Part shown: positions 26,676-36,052 of the stretch, in pieces
Layout: each line of letters starts with the position of its first letter
Position numbering within the stretch: the stretch's first letter is position 1
Assembly: GCA_014376785.1 (NCBI GenBank)
Contig: JACMQW010000100.1
Coordinates: 1 to 63,149 of the forward strand
Length of the DNA: 63,149 nt
From: Oligoflexia bacterium
Lineage (GTDB): Bacteria > Bdellovibrionota > UBA1018
Direction: 5' to 3'
The notes under the pieces: generated by a model
What the model was told of the DNA's origin: nothing
What the model saw: the letters and a program-made list of their open reading frames with translations, nothing else
The model's database searches: none
Translations under genes and position numbers: made by a program

Positions 26676-27251
26676 TTACTGCACAACGAAATCTGAAAAA
26701 TAAACGTTTGCGACGATGGGGGTGGAAGTCGCAGGCAATTTCTTTTCCGCTCGCACTAAGTCGTTCATCAGTCCTGCGATTTTAGAACGAAGTAAGAATC
26801 GACCTTGAACGCTGGAAAGTTCTTCGACCGTTGTTTCGCCCAGTTGGCGGAGGAGCATGTCCAGAAACTGAGGGAGTCGACCTTTCACGGAGGATTCGAA
26901 ATCCGAATCGATCAGCTCCAGCGCAATCGTCATCGTCAGGAAGTGCGACTTCATTTGCATTGGAGGTCCACCCGGGACCTGAACACCGATGGCGCTTGGT
27001 TTTAAATTCGCTTGGATTGGATCGAAGGTCACAATCGTCCGTTTCATCTCGGAAGGCTTTTTCGCGAACTCTTGAGTGATTTTTTCCCGTTCGATGTTCT
27101 CCGTGATCTTCGGGCGTTTGTAGAGAATTTGGGTGTAAACCAACACTCCGAGTAAACCGAGAAGCGAAATGGTGTTTAAAGCGCCTAAAATCACTCCGAT
27201 CGGGAGTGATTTCTTAGGCTTCTCTGGTTTTTCTGCAGGCGCGTCGGACAT
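26676..27251 (-). CDS. fliL: FliL-family flagellar basal-body-associated protein
   Basis: A 191-residue protein with a short Lys/Pro-rich cytoplasmic tail, one membrane segment (about 16-42, PIGVILGALNTISLLGLLGVLVYT) and a periplasmic domain ending in the FliL-type GRFLLRSKIAGLMNDLV ... PIVANVYFSDFVVQ, where the final strand is diagnostic. FliL rings surround the flagellar stator and affect torque. It is isolated from other flagellar genes here and sits 58 bases downstream of ald on the same strand, so it may be cotranscribed with it. A paralogue outside flagella is possible. Confidence 0.82.
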   Translation of the reverse strand: MSDAPAEKPEKPKKSLPIGVILGALNTISLLGLLGVLVYTQILYKRPKITENIEREKITQEFAKKPSEMKRTIVTFDPIQANLKPSAIGVQVPGGPPMQMKSHFLTMTIALELIDSDFESSVKGRLPQFLDMLLRQLGETTVEELSSVQGRFLLRSKIAGLMNDLVRAEKKLPATSTPIVANVYFSDFVVQ

Positions 27252-27309
27252 CGTGATTACAAGTTTGCCAGCTGTGGAGTGGGGTTACAATCCCTAGATC
27301 GAAGCCGGC

Positions 27310-28416
27310 TTACACCCGCAGGGGTTCAAAGGGTAATCCGAGGTCATCGGCCACGGTTTGATAAACGCACTTTCCGGATGCGACGTTTACGCCTTTCCAG
27401 AGGGCTTGATCCTTGGTGATGGCACCCTTCCACCCGTGATTTGCGATCAGCAGCGCATATTTCAGCGTCACATTCGTCAACGCGTAGGTCGAAGTCCGAG
27501 GCACTGCGCCGGGCATGTTCGGCACTGCGTAGTGGATTACTCCGTCTACTGCGTAAGTAGGGTGCTCGTGCGAAGTCGGGCGACAGGTTTCTACCGATCC
27601 TCCTTGGTCGACAGCGACATCGACAATAACCCCTCCGGGCTGCATTCGGGAAACCATATCGCGGGTCACGAGCTTCGGAGCTTTCGCTCCGGGAACTAAA
27701 ACGGCGCCGATCACGAGATCCGCATGAACGACGGCTTTTTCGATTTGCTCGGAATTTGAGTAAAGCGTGGTGATCTCGTTTCCAAAAATGTCTGCGAGGT
27801 AATCCAGTCGGTTCATGTTCGTATCTAAGATGGTGACTTGGGCTCCGAGGCCGACCGCCATTTTTGCGGCGTTTACTCCTACGACGCCGCCCCCGAGGAC
27901 CACCACTCGCGCGCGGTCGACTCCCGTAACTCCGCCTAGCAACATGCCTTTGCCGCCATGATCGTGCTGCAAATAAGACGCGCCGATTTGGGTTGCCATT
28001 CTTCCGGCTACTGCTGACATCGGTGCGAGAAGGGGTAAAGTTCCATCTAGCGATTGGATGGTCTCATAGGCGATCCCGATGATTTTTCGTTCCATCAGTG
28101 CTTTCGTGAGGCGCTCGTCAGCCGCGAGGTGGAGGTAGGTGTAGAGAATCTGTCCTTCGCGAAGAAGCGGAATTTCATCTGGCAAAGGCTCTTTCACCTT
28201 CATGATCATTTCCGATTTCTCGTAGATCTCTTTTGCAGATTCGAGAATATTTGCGCCGGCTTTCCGATAGTCTTCGTCCGAAATTCCGGCACCGACCCCA
28301 GCATTCTTTTGCACGATCACTTTATGTCCCGCACTCGTGAGTGCACGAACTCCTGCGATGACCATTCCCACTCGGTTCTCTTTGTTTTTGATTTCTTTGG
28401 GGACGCCGACGATCAT
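27310..28416 (-). CDS. ald: Alanine dehydrogenase
   Basis: Catalyses NAD-dependent interconversion of L-alanine and pyruvate plus ammonia. The 368 residues match the family (about 370). Landmarks are the start [18 protein letters not shown] with pyruvate-binding Arg16, Lys74-like KVKEPLPDE, the catalytic His in YTYLHLAAD, the NAD-binding loop [14 protein letters not shown] and [19 protein letters not shown]. Its start overlaps the upstream MBL-hydrolase gene by 4 bases (ATGA), so the two are coupled. Confidence 0.96.
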   Translation of the reverse strand: MIVGVPKEIKNKENRVGMVIAGVRALTSAGHKVIVQKNAGVGAGISDEDYRKAGANILESAKEIYEKSEMIMKVKEPLPDEIPLLREGQILYTYLHLAADERLTKALMERKIIGIAYETIQSLDGTLPLLAPMSAVAGRMATQIGASYLQHDHGGKGMLLGGVTGVDRARVVVLGGGVVGVNAAKMAVGLGAQVTILDTNMNRLDYLADIFGNEITTLYSNSEQIEKAVVHADLVIGAVLVPGAKAPKLVTRDMVSRMQPGGVIVDVAVDQGGSVETCRPTSHEHPTYAVDGVIHYAVPNMPGAVPRTSTYALTNVTLKYALLIANHGWKGAITKDQALWKGVNVASGKCVYQTVADDLGLPFEPLRV

Positions 28417-29258
28417 TTTGCTTCTCCGTTCGGGAGTGGAAAGTTTCCGGATAGTTTCATTCCGTCATAGGCGAGGGAGACCCCCGCAGGAAGTTTAGCG
28501 CTCCAAAGTTCGTAATCAAAATCGTGGCCTAGGTGAGTGAGAACGGTGCGCTGAGGTTTCAGTCGCTCCACCATCTCTAAAGCTTCAGCCAAGCTAAAGT
28601 GCGTGCTGTGTGGAAGGAGTCGCAAGCAGTCCAGCACCAACAAATCCAGTTTCTGCAACCGGGTCTGGGCTTCTTCTGAGATCGAGCTACAATCCGTGAG
28701 ATAGGCCACATCCCCAAATCGATATCCAATGCATTCCTGGCTCCCGTGATTGAGCGCGATGGGTGTGACGTTCGTACCGGCTACCTCAAGGGTTTCACAC
28801 TTCGCATCGAATTCGTGTAAGTCGATCCCGGCGATTCCACCGCCTTCTATTGGAAGCGTGGAGGAGAAAAGATAGGGGAAGCGATTTCGAAGCTCGGAGC
28901 AAGTCCAGTGGTTTCCGAATGCAGGGATTCGTTCTTTCTGCACATAATTGAAAGAACGAATCTCATCGATCCCTGAAACGTGATCTGCGTGGGGATGAGT
29001 GAAAAGGATGGCATCAATGCGAGGAATTTTCTCGCGAAGGGCCTGCTGGCGGAGATCTGTAGAGGTGTCGATGAGAATACTGCGTCCATCAAACTTCATC
29101 CATGCGGACGTGCGAAGTCGATGGTTGCGTGGATTCACAGATTTGCAGACGGAACATTCGCAGAATAATAGCGGAACTCCGGTCGAAGTGCCGCAGCCCA
29201 GGATCGTCATTTCCCAAAAAAGGGAGGGGGTCTTTTCAAGAGGGTTGGTCGTACTCAT
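28413..29258 (-). CDS. MBL-fold metallo-hydrolase, PhnP/RNase Z-like
   Basis: A 281-residue cytoplasmic hydrolase with the metallo-beta-lactamase motif HPHADH (HxHxDH) near residues 80-85, the earlier strand MTILGCGTSTGVPLLFC, and further metal-ligand regions PIALNHGSQE, VAYLTDCSSI and VLTHLGHDFD. The CGTSTGVP start and the cysteines in LLFCECSVCKS resemble the PhnP-type phosphodiesterases, which cleave cyclic phosphoribosyl compounds or small nucleotides. The substrate is not evident here, as no phn genes are nearby. Its stop overlaps the ald start. Confidence 0.85.
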   Translation of the reverse strand: MSTTNPLEKTPSLFWEMTILGCGTSTGVPLLFCECSVCKSVNPRNHRLRTSAWMKFDGRSILIDTSTDLRQQALREKIPRIDAILFTHPHADHVSGIDEIRSFNYVQKERIPAFGNHWTCSELRNRFPYLFSSTLPIEGGGIAGIDLHEFDAKCETLEVAGTNVTPIALNHGSQECIGYRFGDVAYLTDCSSISEEAQTRLQKLDLLVLDCLRLLPHSTHFSLAEALEMVERLKPQRTVLTHLGHDFDYELWSAKLPAGVSLAYDGMKLSGNFPLPNGEAK

Positions 29259-29297
29259 TGACTCTCTTAAGTTAGCGGGTTTATCTGGAAAATCGAG

Positions 29298-30311
29298 ATG
29301 AAAGCACTAGTGACCGGCGGTAGCGGTTTTATTGGAAGTACCCTGATAGAAAGTTTGACGAGGCGCGGGATTTCCGTGGACGTCTTGATGAGAAAAACGT
29401 CCTCGGATCGGCATCTTCAAGGATTAGACTATCGGCGCCGTGAAGGCGATATCACCGACTTCGAAAGTTTAAAGCGTGCAGTTGCCGATGTGGACGTGAT
29501 TTTCCATTTAGCGGGAGTCATCGCAGCAAAAGACCGAACAGAATATTTCAGATTCAATGCCGAAGGCACCGCTAACCTAGCGCGAGCAGCGGAAGAAGTG
29601 AACCAGTCAGGCGGAGGCAGGGTTAAGCGATTCGTGTATGTTTCCAGTATGGCGGCGGGAGGCCCTGCCCCGACTTCGACTCCTCGAACAGAAAATGATG
29701 TGGACGCGCCGGTTTCTGCCTACGGAGAAAGTAAGCGCGCAGGAGAAGCTGAGCTCCTTCGTCACCGGGATGCTTTTTTGCCGCTGATTCTTCGGCCGCC
29801 GCTCGTGTATGGTCCGAAAGATCAGGCAACGCTGCTTCTGGTTAAGACCGTTGCGAAAAGAATTATCCCGAAATTTGCGGCATCGACGGCAGACGGAGAA
29901 AAATATTATTCAGTCATTCACTCGTCTGATTTAGTCGAAGCCATTGCGACTCTCGGAACAGTGGCCGCCGAAAGGGTTTCGAATGGAGATGTGTTTTACA
30001 TTTCATCCGGTGAAGAAGTTTCGGCATCTCGCTTGATGGGGGCTATGGCAAGTGCATTAGGCGTTAAAACTTTCACACTGCCGCTCCCTGCTCCCGTCCT
30101 TCGTTTTGCTGCCGTGGCGGCGACTATTGTAGGACGAGTGCTGGGAAAGTCATTTGTTCTCAACCGCGATAAATTGCACGAAATCCTTCCCGATTACTGG
30201 ACCTGCAGTAATCTAAAACTCATGACAAAGACGAGCTGGCGTCCCCAGATTCATTTGGAATCGGGAATGAAGGATGCCGTCGACTGGTACCGAACGAATG
30301 GATGGATCTGA
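29298..30311 (+). CDS. NAD(P)-dependent epimerase/dehydratase (extended SDR)
   Basis: A 337-residue extended short-chain dehydrogenase. The nucleotide-binding motif VTGGSGFIGSTL is at the N-terminus, DVIFHLAGVIAA follows, and the catalytic Ser-Tyr-Lys set is seen as VSSMAAGG and YGESK (Tyr-x-x-x-Lys). The C-terminal region (MKDAVDWYRTNGW) resembles sugar epimerases and 3-beta-HSD-like members. The substrate is unknown and may be a nucleotide sugar or a lipid. Its stop overlaps the start of the first M16 peptidase gene. Confidence 0.85.
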   Translation: MKALVTGGSGFIGSTLIESLTRRGISVDVLMRKTSSDRHLQGLDYRRREGDITDFESLKRAVADVDVIFHLAGVIAAKDRTEYFRFNAEGTANLARAAEEVNQSGGGRVKRFVYVSSMAAGGPAPTSTPRTENDVDAPVSAYGESKRAGEAELLRHRDAFLPLILRPPLVYGPKDQATLLLVKTVAKRIIPKFAASTADGEKYYSVIHSSDLVEAIATLGTVAAERVSNGDVFYISSGEEVSASRLMGAMASALGVKTFTLPLPAPVLRFAAVAATIVGRVLGKSFVLNRDKLHEILPDYWTCSNLKLMTKTSWRPQIHLESGMKDAVDWYRTNGWI

Positions 30312-31729
30312 TGAAGCAATGGAAGTTTCAGCGATTTTTACCGAGTTTAGTTTTGATATTGTCGTTTTCATGCGCAAGCTCTCCGAGGCCGGCTCAGCCC
30401 CTCGTAGTCGGCCAGGAATCGGCTGCGACTCGGGCTGAAAACCTCGAGCTCGATCGTTTGGGCCTTCGTTTTCCTCTGGTCCAAAAAAAATTGTCAAACG
30501 GTCTGAAAATTCTGGTTGCCGAGGACCACACGGTTCCCATCGTGGCTTACCAAACATGGGTAAATGTCGGTTCGGTGGATGAAAAATTCGGGCTGACCGG
30601 AATGGCCCATCTTTTCGAACATTTGATGTTTAAGGATTCGGAAAAATACGGACCCCGCGCCTTTTTCAATCGATTGGAAGCAAAAGGTGCCAGCGTTAAC
30701 GCATTCACCACGCGAGATTACACTGTTTTCTACGAAACCATGGTGCCGACTCTCTTACAGACGGCAATCGATCTGGAGTCGGACCGACTCATGAATCTGA
30801 AAGTCGACAACGAAGCGCTCTTCACGGAACGCCAAGTGGTTTTCGAAGAGCGCCGGATGCGTACGGAGAATTCTCCTGAGGGTCGAATGCAGGAAGCAAT
30901 TTGGGCTCTGCTCTTTAGATCTCATCCTTACCGATGGCCAGTCATCGGATACGAAGAAGACCTAAAACGCATGGAATTGAAAGATCTCGAAGATTTTTTT
31001 GCGACTTATTATCAGCCGGGGAACGTGACGGTCGTCGTTGCGGGAGATGTGAAAGCAGACGCTGTGTTTTCTCAAATCGAAAAGGCGTACGGATCGATTC
31101 CTGGAAAAGGTCGTCCGAAACGACCGGTCTCTGCGGAGCCTATCCAGGCCGAGGCGCGTCGCCAAGAACTCAAAGATGCAGTCGCTTCGGAAAAAGTCAC
31201 TCTCGCTTACCCTTCGACGAGTGCATCTCAAGAGGACACTTACGCGCTCGATGTGCTGTCAAATATCCTTTTTTCTGGAAACTCGTCCCGCGGTTACCGG
31301 GAAATCGTCGAGAATCAGGATCTCGCTCTCGCCCTGGGGGGCGTGAACTATACTCCGCTCTATCCCGGTTTGTTTTTGGTCAGTGCCACCCTAAAAAGCG
31401 GCCGATCGTCAGCTGAATTCGAGCGCGCGGTCGAAGCTTTGATTACCGATGTTCAGACTAAGGGAGTGACCGAAACAGAGATTCGAACGGCGGTCCGGCA
31501 ACTCACCGTTCAGACGGTCGACAGTGTTCGGACATCCCAAGGGCTCGCTAATTTAATCGGAACCGTGGACGCCATATTTGGAGACCCCACCCGGTTTAAA
31601 GAAGATTTGGCTAAGTATGCAAAAGTAACGAGTGCCGACGTTGTTCGGGTGGCCCGGATGTATTTGATTCCCGCTCGAAAGAATGTGGTCACGCTCGTGC
31701 CGAATCGAAAAGAAAGAGTGCATCCGTGA
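30311..31729 (+). CDS. M16-family zinc peptidase, catalytic subunit (lipoprotein)
   Basis: From ATG 30311, which shares bases with the upstream TGA, the protein has 472 residues; ATG 30302 is an alternative start adding three residues. A lipoprotein signal ends in LSFSC. The zinc motif HLFEH (HxxEH, near residues 100-104) is followed by a distal ligand Glu in VVFEERRMR, as in processing peptidases and PqqL-like enzymes. The second M16 fold (about 230-460) lacks a clear substrate-binding Arg/Tyr pair. The gene after it encodes the opposite arrangement, so the two probably form a heterodimer acting on peptides in the periplasm. Confidence 0.92.
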   Translation: MKQWKFQRFLPSLVLILSFSCASSPRPAQPLVVGQESAATRAENLELDRLGLRFPLVQKKLSNGLKILVAEDHTVPIVAYQTWVNVGSVDEKFGLTGMAHLFEHLMFKDSEKYGPRAFFNRLEAKGASVNAFTTRDYTVFYETMVPTLLQTAIDLESDRLMNLKVDNEALFTERQVVFEERRMRTENSPEGRMQEAIWALLFRSHPYRWPVIGYEEDLKRMELKDLEDFFATYYQPGNVTVVVAGDVKADAVFSQIEKAYGSIPGKGRPKRPVSAEPIQAEARRQELKDAVASEKVTLAYPSTSASQEDTYALDVLSNILFSGNSSRGYREIVENQDLALALGGVNYTPLYPGLFLVSATLKSGRSSAEFERAVEALITDVQTKGVTETEIRTAVRQLTVQTVDSVRTSQGLANLIGTVDAIFGDPTRFKEDLAKYAKVTSADVVRVARMYLIPARKNVVTLVPNRKERVHP

Positions 31730-33153
31730 AAAAATTAAGCGTGGTGGGATTGGTTTTTTTCTTGGCGATCAGTGTTTCGACTTGGGCCACTGAAATTGCT
31801 GAATTTCGGTTGCCCGCGCCTATCCTCGAGACTTTGCCTAACGGGATGAAGGTGGCGTGGTTTTTAGATGATAAGCTGCCCGTGGTGGATATCGCACTGC
31901 TGATCGAATCAGGAACGAAGCAAGATCCTAAAGGAAAATCGGGAACGGTCGAATTGGTTTCTCGGATGCTCGAACGGGGCGCAAAAGGTTTGTCTGCCCA
32001 AATCATCGGACAAAAAGTGGAAAGCCTGGGTGCCTCGGGTTTTGCTTCGGCCGACGAAGAAGGAATCACCGTCGGGATGCACGGCCTCTCTCAAGATGCA
32101 GATGCCCTTTTAGAAATCCTGTCATGGATGGCTCTCAGTCCGAACTTTTCTGAGACAGAGTTTAATAAAGAGAAAATTAAAATAGCCGAAAGCTGGAAAC
32201 ATCTGCCGGACTCTGTCGAAGCCTTGTCTGGGTATGGCTTTGGACGGGCAATACTGAGCGGTACTGCCTATGGTCGAGGCAGCGTGAAAGATGTGCGCGA
32301 GCTTTCCAAGATCACCGTGAGGGATTCCGAGAGTTTTTATCGGACTCATTTTGTGGCTCCGAATTCCGTCCTCATGGTGGTGGGTCGGGTCGATCGTGCA
32401 GCTTTCCGCGGAAAAATCATTTCTTTGTATGGAGATTGGAAAGGGAAAAAACCGAAACAGACAGCAGTCGTTTACGGTGACCCGAAGCTTTCGCTCGGGC
32501 TTTCCCAAAAGAAATCTGCGGAGCAGCGCGAAGTTCTGGTGATTGACCGAACGGGAGTGCCGCAAGCGCAGATTCGCCTAGGTTTTCGAATACCGGGAAT
32601 CCATTCTGAAAAGCGCTATTCGCTCGCAGTCGCCAATGCGCTTTTGGGAGAATATTTTAACAGCCGGTTGAATCTCGTGGTGCGGGACAAGCTCGGATTA
32701 GCTTATGGCATCCAGTCGACTCTCACTTATTATAAAGATCTGGCGTTTTTTTCGATCGGTTCAGCCACCGCGACGCAGAATACGGGGAAGTTGATCGAGG
32801 AAACGATTCGCCAACTTCGGCTTATGAAGGCGACCGACATCCTCGATTCAGAAGTTCAAATCTCAAAGGACTACCTGTTGGGAGGATATCCGCTCAGTGT
32901 TTCGACTCTGGGCGCGGTCGCCAGCCGCTGGTTAAATGGTTATTCCTTTCATTTAGGCCCTGATTACATGAATGAATTTCTTCCTAAAGTCTCTGCGGTT
33001 ACCCGAGAGTCCGTGGTGGATGCCGTAGAAGAGGCCTTTCACTTAGACCAAATGGTCATCGTGGTGGCCGGAGACGCGAAAGAAATTGAAAAGAGTCTTC
33101 GCGCGAAGGGATTTAAGAAGTTTCGGAGAATTTCCGCAAATTCGCTGCTCTAA
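31726..33153 (+). CDS. M16-family peptidase-like partner subunit lacking the zinc motif
   Basis: A 475-residue exported protein with a signal peptide ending near residue 22 (VSTWA-TEI). The M16 fold is clear (LPNGMKVAWFLDDKLPVVDIALLIESG), but the place of HxxEH reads TVELVSRML, so no zinc site is expected. The C-terminal half keeps the Arg/Tyr substrate-binding motif RDKLGLAYG that the preceding protein appears to lack. It overlaps that gene by 4 bases. Together they match the known two-chain M16 arrangement in which one chain is catalytic and the other non-catalytic. Confidence 0.9.
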   Translation: MKKLSVVGLVFFLAISVSTWATEIAEFRLPAPILETLPNGMKVAWFLDDKLPVVDIALLIESGTKQDPKGKSGTVELVSRMLERGAKGLSAQIIGQKVESLGASGFASADEEGITVGMHGLSQDADALLEILSWMALSPNFSETEFNKEKIKIAESWKHLPDSVEALSGYGFGRAILSGTAYGRGSVKDVRELSKITVRDSESFYRTHFVAPNSVLMVVGRVDRAAFRGKIISLYGDWKGKKPKQTAVVYGDPKLSLGLSQKKSAEQREVLVIDRTGVPQAQIRLGFRIPGIHSEKRYSLAVANALLGEYFNSRLNLVVRDKLGLAYGIQSTLTYYKDLAFFSIGSATATQNTGKLIEETIRQLRLMKATDILDSEVQISKDYLLGGYPLSVSTLGAVASRWLNGYSFHLGPDYMNEFLPKVSAVTRESVVDAVEEAFHLDQMVIVVAGDAKEIEKSLRAKGFKKFRRISANSLL

Positions 33154-33165
33154 AAACTTCTGCCA

Positions 33166-33540
33166 CTAAGGAGATTTCGACTTTCCAGTCATCTCTGTTT
33201 CGCCTTCGAGATACGCACCGAAATCGATTTTGATCGAAGGTGTTTCGATATTTCCAATCACACGTCCGGTGCCTTCGATCGATACCCGAGTCGTTGCCCG
33301 CACTTTACCGCGAACAAATCCTGCGATTACTACGGACTCCACGTCGAGCGAACCCTCGATGACGGCGCTTTCCATTAAGATGACTGAAGAGTTGGGGCCC
33401 GCCTTTATTTCCCCAGATAGTTTTCCGTAGACGCGCACCACTCCGACGAACTCCAAAATGCCGTTCAAGTGAACGCCTTCCCCGATGACCGTGACTTCAG
33501 TTTCCTGAATGACGTTTGCGCTCAGGTCACTTTTCTTCAT
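33166..33540 (-). CDS. Bactofilin
   Basis: A 124-residue protein consisting almost wholly of the DUF583 beta-helix (about residues 15-110) with the repeating pattern G-x-V-x-G-x-I: GILEFVGVVRVYGKLSGEI, VIEGSLDVESVVIAGFVRGKV and GRVIGNIETPSIKI. Bactofilins form cytoskeletal filaments without nucleotide and often recruit cell-wall enzymes. The N- and C-terminal tails are short and polar. It overlaps the upstream membrane-protein gene by 4 bases and is therefore coupled to it. Confidence 0.93.
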   Translation of the reverse strand: MKKSDLSANVIQETEVTVIGEGVHLNGILEFVGVVRVYGKLSGEIKAGPNSSVILMESAVIEGSLDVESVVIAGFVRGKVRATTRVSIEGTGRVIGNIETPSIKIDFGAYLEGETEMTGKSKSP

Positions 33541-34391
33541 GGGGTAGCCCCGGGAGTTGGAAGATTAGAGGGGGTGTCGTCGCTGGGAGGAGTGGTGCCT
33601 TCCTCAGCACGAGGTTCCTCTGGCTCGGGAGCTTTCTCGATTTTTTTCAAAGGAGCGGCCGGAGCTTTTCCCAAAGACTCTAGCCCGATGCGATTCAAAT
33701 AAACCAAGCGCTTTCGCGAATCAAAGATCATCATCTCGATTGACTGAACATCATCCCGATGCGCGAACGGACCGAAGTCAGCTTTGATTTCCCGGTAGCG
33801 ACTCACCGAAAAAAATTCTCCACCGTCGGGGCGAATGAGTGAAGTGGTCCCTATCGGATTAAACACACCGGCTGGGTAGGCTTGTAAGAGTTGCGGACCG
33901 TGGACCAAAATCACGAAATGTCCTTGCTGATTTCCGCCATCATCGCGCGAATACTCGATCGCACTTCGAATTTGAAGCGTGCTTCCTTTCCATTGAGCCT
34001 TCAAAGTCTCCAGTCGAAAGGGGAGGGATTCGATGGGAGGTAACTTTTCCAAGAGAGATTCGCTGGGGAGGGAGCTGAAGGAATTCGCGATTCCCGCTAG
34101 AGTACTGCCGCCGGAAGAAGCAGAATTCACAGCCTGCTGTTTCAAGGATTCATAGGCCGCTTTGGTTTCCGCCAATTCTTTCTCGGCATCTTCTTCGCGC
34201 GCAGAACTTCCGACTGTACCCGAATGCAGAGTTTGCCGATAAGCATGAAAGAAGAGGGCGGCAGAAACCACCGTCAGACCTATGGCGCTCAGCAGAGCGA
34301 TGCCCAGGCCACGCAGCCAGCTCAGCCGTAAGGTCAGCGTTCTGGAAGAGAGGTGGTCTTTGAAGACCACTAAGGTCAATCGATCGCTCAT
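33537..34391 (-). CDS. Single-pass membrane protein paired with bactofilin
   Basis: A 284-residue protein with a basic cytoplasmic start, one membrane segment (about 28-50, GLGIALLSAIGLTVVSAALFF), a coiled-coil stretch (about 66-92, EEDAEKELAETKAAYESLKQQ), a globular beta-rich domain (about 120-250) and a Glu/Pro-rich tail. The topology recalls the membrane-anchored M23 peptidases often next to bactofilins, but no HxxxD or HxH zinc motif is present, so enzyme activity is not expected. It may anchor the bactofilin to the envelope (inference). No family name is recognised. Confidence 0.78.
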   Translation of the reverse strand: MSDRLTLVVFKDHLSSRTLTLRLSWLRGLGIALLSAIGLTVVSAALFFHAYRQTLHSGTVGSSAREEDAEKELAETKAAYESLKQQAVNSASSGGSTLAGIANSFSSLPSESLLEKLPPIESLPFRLETLKAQWKGSTLQIRSAIEYSRDDGGNQQGHFVILVHGPQLLQAYPAGVFNPIGTTSLIRPDGGEFFSVSRYREIKADFGPFAHRDDVQSIEMMIFDSRKRLVYLNRIGLESLGKAPAAPLKKIEKAPEPEEPRAEEGTTPPSDDTPSNLPTPGATP

Positions 34392-34457
34392 GGAGAAGCA
34401 GGCTAACTTTCTCGTGATTCAGTGTCAACTTTGGGCGGTATGCCGCCGATAAGCTGA

Positions 34458-36050
34458 ATGATGAAGATTCTCTTCCTGAATCCTCACTTGCAAGACGCTC
34501 CGATACTCACAACCCTCCGCCGACTCGGAGTGGGTGTGGTGGTGTGCTCGGAGTTTCGCGAATGTGAGCTCGTCTTCCGGATGCATGGAGCAAGTACGAC
34601 GCTCTTTGTCGGGCATGACTCCGATGGCGTGAAGATGGGCGAGGCTATCAAAGCTCATCCGAGATTTCCTCAAGTCCCCGTGATTTTAACCACTTCCAGT
34701 TGGACGGACGCTCAGTGCCTTCAGCACCAAGCGACTCCGGCCGGGGCAAATGCCTATTTGCGTTTGCCAGTCGACGATCGCGACTTCATCCACATTATTG
34801 ACGAAATTTTAGGTACTCGCCTCTCGCATGGAGAAGGTTTCCAGCCTTCGGACGATTTAGCGTCGTTAGATTTTCCTGCTCCTGTCGATGAAGCGACTAA
34901 ACTATCCATCGTCGCAGCCCCGGCGTTCTCGGGCATCCAAATCGAAGACGGCGCCAGTATTTACGGAATTCAGTCAGCAGAAAACGGAAGCGCTCCCGCG
35001 TCTGATTTGGGGTTCGTTTTCGACGCCCCGGATATGGGTCTGGAATCTCCGAAAATCGACGGCGCGGACGAAGTACCTGCTTTCGATATCTTCGCGGTTG
35101 CGCCGTCATCGACGCCGACCGAAGTTGATCCCCCTACGAGCGTGCTGGCAAACATCGGACACCTTTCGGATGATCAGCCGACGAGTGTCGTCATTACTCC
35201 TTTGATGGCCGAGTTGCCGTCCGAAGAGGCGCCGACTCGAGTCCAGGTGGCACGTCCGGCGGTTACCGAAGAATTAGATTCAGATGCCCTCTCCGCGATG
35301 CCTTATCTCGGACGGGGCGCTTATGTGAATCCGCTTTCCTATCAAGAACCTCTCGGGAATGCGGTCGTACCGGGCGGAGCCATGAATGCTCCCGACGTAG
35401 AAACGTTAAAAAAATACCTCAGTCTCCGAGAGCAAGATGTCTCTGCGCTGTCGACTCAGCTTCGCCAAGCAAAAGACCACATCGGATCTCTCGAAAACCA
35501 GTTGCGGCATGAAAAAACCATTTCGTCAGAATTCGCTCACTTGGCTCAGGATCAGGATCGACGGATCAGCGGATTTGAAAAAGAAAAGTCAGTCGCTTTG
35601 GAGTTTGCACAGAAAGAGCTCGAAGAACTAAAATTTGAAATGAAGCGCCGGAATGAAAAGGTTCGCGTAATGGAACTTCAAGTTCGCGAAGCGACCGATG
35701 CGACGGAGCGACTGAAGGAGCGGGTTCGTGGAGATATCCGAAAAATCAGGACGCGCGAGAAAGAACTCGAGAATCGTCTCGAAATCATGAAAAAAGATTC
35801 TGAGGCCCTGCTAGGGGCCCGCGAAAATAAAATTATCGAATTAAAGAGAAAATTAGATTTGATCGAATTCAATATGGATATTTTTCAAGATCAGCTCGAA
35901 AAAGAGAAAAGAGTGAACCAGCAGCTTAGAGAAAAGCTCGCTAAAGCAGCTCAAATCGTACGCGTCGCAGGTGGGTTGCTTTCTCCAGAAGAGGAAGCAT
36001 TACTCGGCTCTACGATCACTACTGAAAAGGACCGCACTTCCGCGGCTTAG
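34458..36050 (+). CDS. Pseudo-receiver and coiled-coil protein (FrzS/AglZ-like architecture)
   Basis: A 530-residue cytoplasmic protein. Residues 3-125 have the fold pattern of a receiver domain (KILFLNPHLQ, VPVILTTSSW, NAYLRLPVDDRDFIHIIDEIL), but the phospho-acceptor strand reads TTLFVGHDSDG without the normal LxxxD and the conserved Lys-Pro is RLP, so it is probably not phosphorylated. Residues 130-315 are acidic and low in order. Residues 318-510 form a long heptad-rich coiled coil (LREQDVSALSTQLRQAKD to VNQQLREKLAKAAQ). Myxococcus FrzS and AglZ have the same pseudo-receiver plus coiled-coil plan in polarity and motility control. A diguanylate cyclase gene follows 2 bases later. Confidence 0.8.
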   Translation: MMKILFLNPHLQDAPILTTLRRLGVGVVVCSEFRECELVFRMHGASTTLFVGHDSDGVKMGEAIKAHPRFPQVPVILTTSSWTDAQCLQHQATPAGANAYLRLPVDDRDFIHIIDEILGTRLSHGEGFQPSDDLASLDFPAPVDEATKLSIVAAPAFSGIQIEDGASIYGIQSAENGSAPASDLGFVFDAPDMGLESPKIDGADEVPAFDIFAVAPSSTPTEVDPPTSVLANIGHLSDDQPTSVVITPLMAELPSEEAPTRVQVARPAVTEELDSDALSAMPYLGRGAYVNPLSYQEPLGNAVVPGGAMNAPDVETLKKYLSLREQDVSALSTQLRQAKDHIGSLENQLRHEKTISSEFAHLAQDQDRRISGFEKEKSVALEFAQKELEELKFEMKRRNEKVRVMELQVREATDATERLKERVRGDIRKIRTREKELENRLEIMKKDSEALLGARENKIIELKRKLDLIEFNMDIFQDQLEKEKRVNQQLREKLAKAAQIVRVAGGLLSPEEEALLGSTITTEKDRTSAA

Positions 36051-36052
36051 CC

